Shown: one piece after another, positions 62,161 to 64,000 of the stretch | How positions within the stretch are numbered: the first letter of the stretch is position 1 | Layout: every line of letters starts with the position of its first letter | NCBI RefSeq assembly: GCF_021044565.1 | Contig: NZ_CP087997.1 | Coordinates: 3,658,001-3,722,000 of the forward strand | Source of the DNA: Subtercola endophyticus | Lineage (GTDB): Bacteria; Actinomycetota; Actinomycetes; Actinomycetales; Microbacteriaceae | Direction of reading: 5' to 3' | Length of the DNA stretch: 64,000 nt | Made by a program: the position numbers and the translations under genes | Notes under the pieces: model-generated | Databases searched by the model: none | The model's input: the letters and a program-made list of their open reading frames with translations, nothing else | Told to the model about the DNA's origin: nothing

Positions 62161-62805
62161 TCAGAGGCGGTCGATAATCGTCGTCGCCGAGGCGCTTCGC
62201 GAGCCGTCGTGATCGATCAGAAATCTGTCGCGGGTCGTCGTATAGAAGCTGGCGCCGAAGCGCGCGACCGGAAAGTACTGTGACAGGTTCACTCGCCAGA
62301 GGTCGGTATCGATCAGGTCGTCTCTCGTGTGCAGCGAAACGATTCGGCCGATGAAGATTTCGCGGCTGGTCGTTTCGATTTTCTCGTGCAGCACACACTC
62401 GAATGCGACCGGAGCCGACTGGATGGTGGGAGCGGAGACGACACGTGAGGCGATGGTGCCGAGGCCGACGGCATCGAGTTCGCTCGTTCCGTGCGGCATG
62501 GTCTCGCTGCACCGGTCCGCGGTGTGGGCGAGGGCCTCGTCGACCATGTGCACGACGAACTCGTTTGTGAGGTCGATGTTCTGCGCGGTGTCTTTCTGAC
62601 CGCCTCCTGCGGTTCTGTTGAGACTGATGAGCAGCAACGGGGGTTCTTCGCCGAGCATGCAGAACATGCTGAACGGGGCGGCGTTGACGACCAGGTCGGC
62701 GTCGACGGTGGTGACGAAGGCGATCGGACGCGGCACGATGAGGCTGGCCATCAGCTTGTATCGTTCGTACTCGCCGATCTTGTCGAAGTCGATGTCCATG
62801 GTCAT
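62161..62805 (-). CDS. Flavin reductase-like domain (DIM6/NTAB) protein
   Basis: 214 residues from ATG 62805, which overlaps the DUF1989 stop (ATGA). LIVPRPIAFVTTVD and NAAPFSMFCMLGEEPPLLLIS are the FMN-binding signatures of the split-barrel flavoproteins. RTAGGGQKDTAQNI and EFVVHMVDE follow as expected. This branch (LIVPRPIA) includes flavoproteins of unknown electron acceptor rather than the classical HpaC reductases. Co-translated with the DUF1989 gene. Confidence 0.9.
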   Translation of the reverse strand: MTMDIDFDKIGEYERYKLMASLIVPRPIAFVTTVDADLVVNAAPFSMFCMLGEEPPLLLISLNRTAGGGQKDTAQNIDLTNEFVVHMVDEALAHTADRCSETMPHGTSELDAVGLGTIASRVVSAPTIQSAPVAFECVLHEKIETTSREIFIGRIVSLHTRDDLIDTDLWRVNLSQYFPVARFGASFYTTTRDRFLIDHDGSRSASATTIIDRL

Positions 62806-63923
62806 GCCGAGTGTGCCGTGGCCCACCATGCGAAGACGACGTCGCGAAGCGCATCGCCCGCAGTGAGGTAGAGGTCGCGGCGCCAGAGCGTGTCGAGTCT
62901 GCGGTGCGTTTCTTCGTCGAGAATGACTTGCAGCTCGTCGTAGACGATGGGGTCGTTCGTGAATGCCGGCACGTATGACTCGTCGCGGGCCAGTTCGCGG
63001 TCGAGACGGATGTTCGGCTGCCTGAATTGTGCCGGAGTGCGCTGGGTGTCATAGGCCAGGAGTTCGGGTACGGCATCCAGATCGGCGCTCGAGGCCTGAA
63101 ATCGCTGGATCTTCAGGGGTTTGATCGCGAAGTTGCTCGTCTTCATCACGTCGGCACCGCAGACATTCGGTACGGCCAGCACATCCATGACGGCGAGGAG
63201 CTCGACGTAGTCGCCGGCGACCGATGCCTGGCGGCCGATGCGGGGCAGGCCGTCGACGACTTCAGTGCTCATGAAGAAGTTGAAGGAGTCGTGCACGTCG
63301 TCGGGCGTGAGGCCGTATTCTCGCTGCGCTTCGGCCTGGATGTCTGCGCAGTTTGTGTGGGCTGCGTAGCCGTACACCGTCTCATAGAGGTTCGCGCTGC
63401 AGCGAGGAAACACGACATCGTTGCAGTGCGCCGTGTCGGTGAGCAGGTACATCATTGCGCGTTCGCGCGGGGGAGACGACCACAGGAAATCGCCGGCACC
63501 TGGATTGATGCCGTGCAGAGTGCGTGTGCGGCCGGTGTGGAAGAACTCGCGATAGTCGTGCAGATTGAAGCAGTTGAAATCTACGCACTGCGCCCCGGCG
63601 ATCTGCTCGATGCGCAGCACCTCGCCGGCGGCGACCTCGATCGCCTTGCCCGTTCCCGGTCGCAACACGAACTCGTCGAGCAGCAATCGGGTCGATCGCT
63701 CGGTCGCAGAAAGCCGGCTTCGCCACTCGAATGGGCGACCCGACACCGAGGGCACGGTCAGCGTGCTGAACTCGCCCGAGGAGGTCTCTGCGACGGCGCG
63801 TCGCACCAGCAGGTCGATGGAGGGGGCTTCGCCTACGGCGACCGAGCGCGTCAGCAATGCTCGTTGCTGCTGATTCAGCGAGACGGTAACGGTGGGAGAA
63901 GTGGATTGAAGCGCAGAGTGCAT
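62802..63923 (-). CDS. DUF1989 (urea carboxylase-associated) family protein
   Basis: 373 residues from ATG 63923; GTG 63938 is an alternative. An N-terminal ~85 residues without motif precede the DUF1989 domain: LRIEQIAGAQCVDFNCFNLHD, RTRTLHGINPGAGDFLWSS, TDTAHCNDVVFPRC and GLTPDDVHDSFNFFM, with several conserved Cys and His that probably bind metal. Relatives are found beside urea/guanidine carboxylase genes and ABC transporters of the same class as the one here. Longer than typical members. Transcribed towards the flavin protein and binding protein. Confidence 0.85.
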   Translation of the reverse strand: MHSALQSTSPTVTVSLNQQQRALLTRSVAVGEAPSIDLLVRRAVAETSSGEFSTLTVPSVSGRPFEWRSRLSATERSTRLLLDEFVLRPGTGKAIEVAAGEVLRIEQIAGAQCVDFNCFNLHDYREFFHTGRTRTLHGINPGAGDFLWSSPPRERAMMYLLTDTAHCNDVVFPRCSANLYETVYGYAAHTNCADIQAEAQREYGLTPDDVHDSFNFFMSTEVVDGLPRIGRQASVAGDYVELLAVMDVLAVPNVCGADVMKTSNFAIKPLKIQRFQASSADLDAVPELLAYDTQRTPAQFRQPNIRLDRELARDESYVPAFTNDPIVYDELQVILDEETHRRLDTLWRRDLYLTAGDALRDVVFAWWATAHSA

Positions 63924-63924
63924 G

Positions 63925-63986
63925 GTTTCAGTATGCACTATCGACGGTTTCGGTATACGTAAACACCATGTTTCGCATACGTTACG
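63925..63986 (-). promoter_or_regulatory. Three direct repeats in the DUF1989 promoter
   Basis: GTTTCAGTATGCAC (63925), GTTTCGGTATACGTAA (63947) and GTTTCGCATACGTTACG (63970) are spaced 22 and 23 bp, two helical turns. Each contains a near-palindromic TAT(A/G)C or ATACGT core. They start right at the start codon and probably bind a regulator cooperatively; the regulator gene is outside the window. Confidence 0.6.
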
Positions 63987-64000
63987 AACAGAATTCGTCG

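Noticed and set aside
62051-63076. Long N-terminal extension of the binding protein upstream of 62050
   Set aside because: It would overlap two well-supported genes and place the lipoprotein signal peptide inside the chain.

Overview
The window is high-GC actinobacterial DNA. Most genes show strong G/C third positions, GTG and TTG starts, ATGA-type overlaps, twin-arginine lipoproteins, an LAXTG sorting signal and a tRNA without encoded CCA. Gene content suggests a soil or plant Microbacteriaceae-type organism; that placement is inference, because no marker gene is present.

Left region (1-22 kb) is a coherent catabolic locus for an amine or amide. It holds the end of a sarcosine-oxidase-type flavoenzyme, a GntR/FCD repressor, a copper amine oxidase with a His-rich tail, an FMN/2Fe-2S reductase, two GMC oxidoreductases, a VOC protein, an aldo/keto reductase, a gamma-glutamyltransferase-family enzyme, two YtcJ-like amidohydrolases, an amidase, a polyamine-type ABC importer and an aldehyde dehydrogenase. 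Four promoter regions (near 1.2, 8.4, 13.1 and 17.5 kb) carry two or three copies of a palindrome close to TTGGATCCAA at 20-22 bp spacing. This ties the cluster into one regulon, most simply under the GntR protein at 370-1089. The inferred logic is import, deamidation or deglutamylation, amine oxidation, then aldehyde oxidation.

The middle (22-29.6 kb) is mixed housekeeping and surface genes: a class II amidotransferase-like protein with Ser where the catalytic Cys should be, an intradiol-dioxygenase-like lipoprotein, a UspA protein, a ROK kinase, a D-2-hydroxyacid dehydrogenase, a Tat-exported ferritin-like protein and an LAXTG-anchored protein.

From 29.7 to 42.8 kb lies a 2357-residue secreted RHS/PA14 protein followed by an array of small membrane proteins of visibly lower GC. 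The array contains recognisable duplications: a 0.4-kb direct repeat, three paralogous 80-residue two-helix proteins, two four-helix proteins and two proteins with a membrane hairpin plus soluble domain. It looks like a polymorphic-toxin locus with immunity genes and decaying orphan modules.

From 42.8 to 48.6 kb is ordinary backbone (dienelactone hydrolase, MBL hydrolase, ClC channel, SHOCT protein, collagen-like protein), ending in tRNA-Ser(GCU). Next comes an apparent 12-kb defence island (48.65-60.77 kb), bounded by the tRNA 3' end and a 17/19 match to it at 60775-60793. It carries a DUF262/DUF1524 protein, a restriction enzyme whose methyltransferase partner has an in-frame amber codon, an ApeA-like HEPN protein, a PIN protein, an IS3 remnant, an undescribed three-gene operon (unknown protein, phosphohistidine-type phosphatase, P-loop kinase) and a YefM-YoeB module. 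Backbone resumes with an ABC substrate-binding protein, a flavin-reductase-domain protein and a DUF1989 protein.
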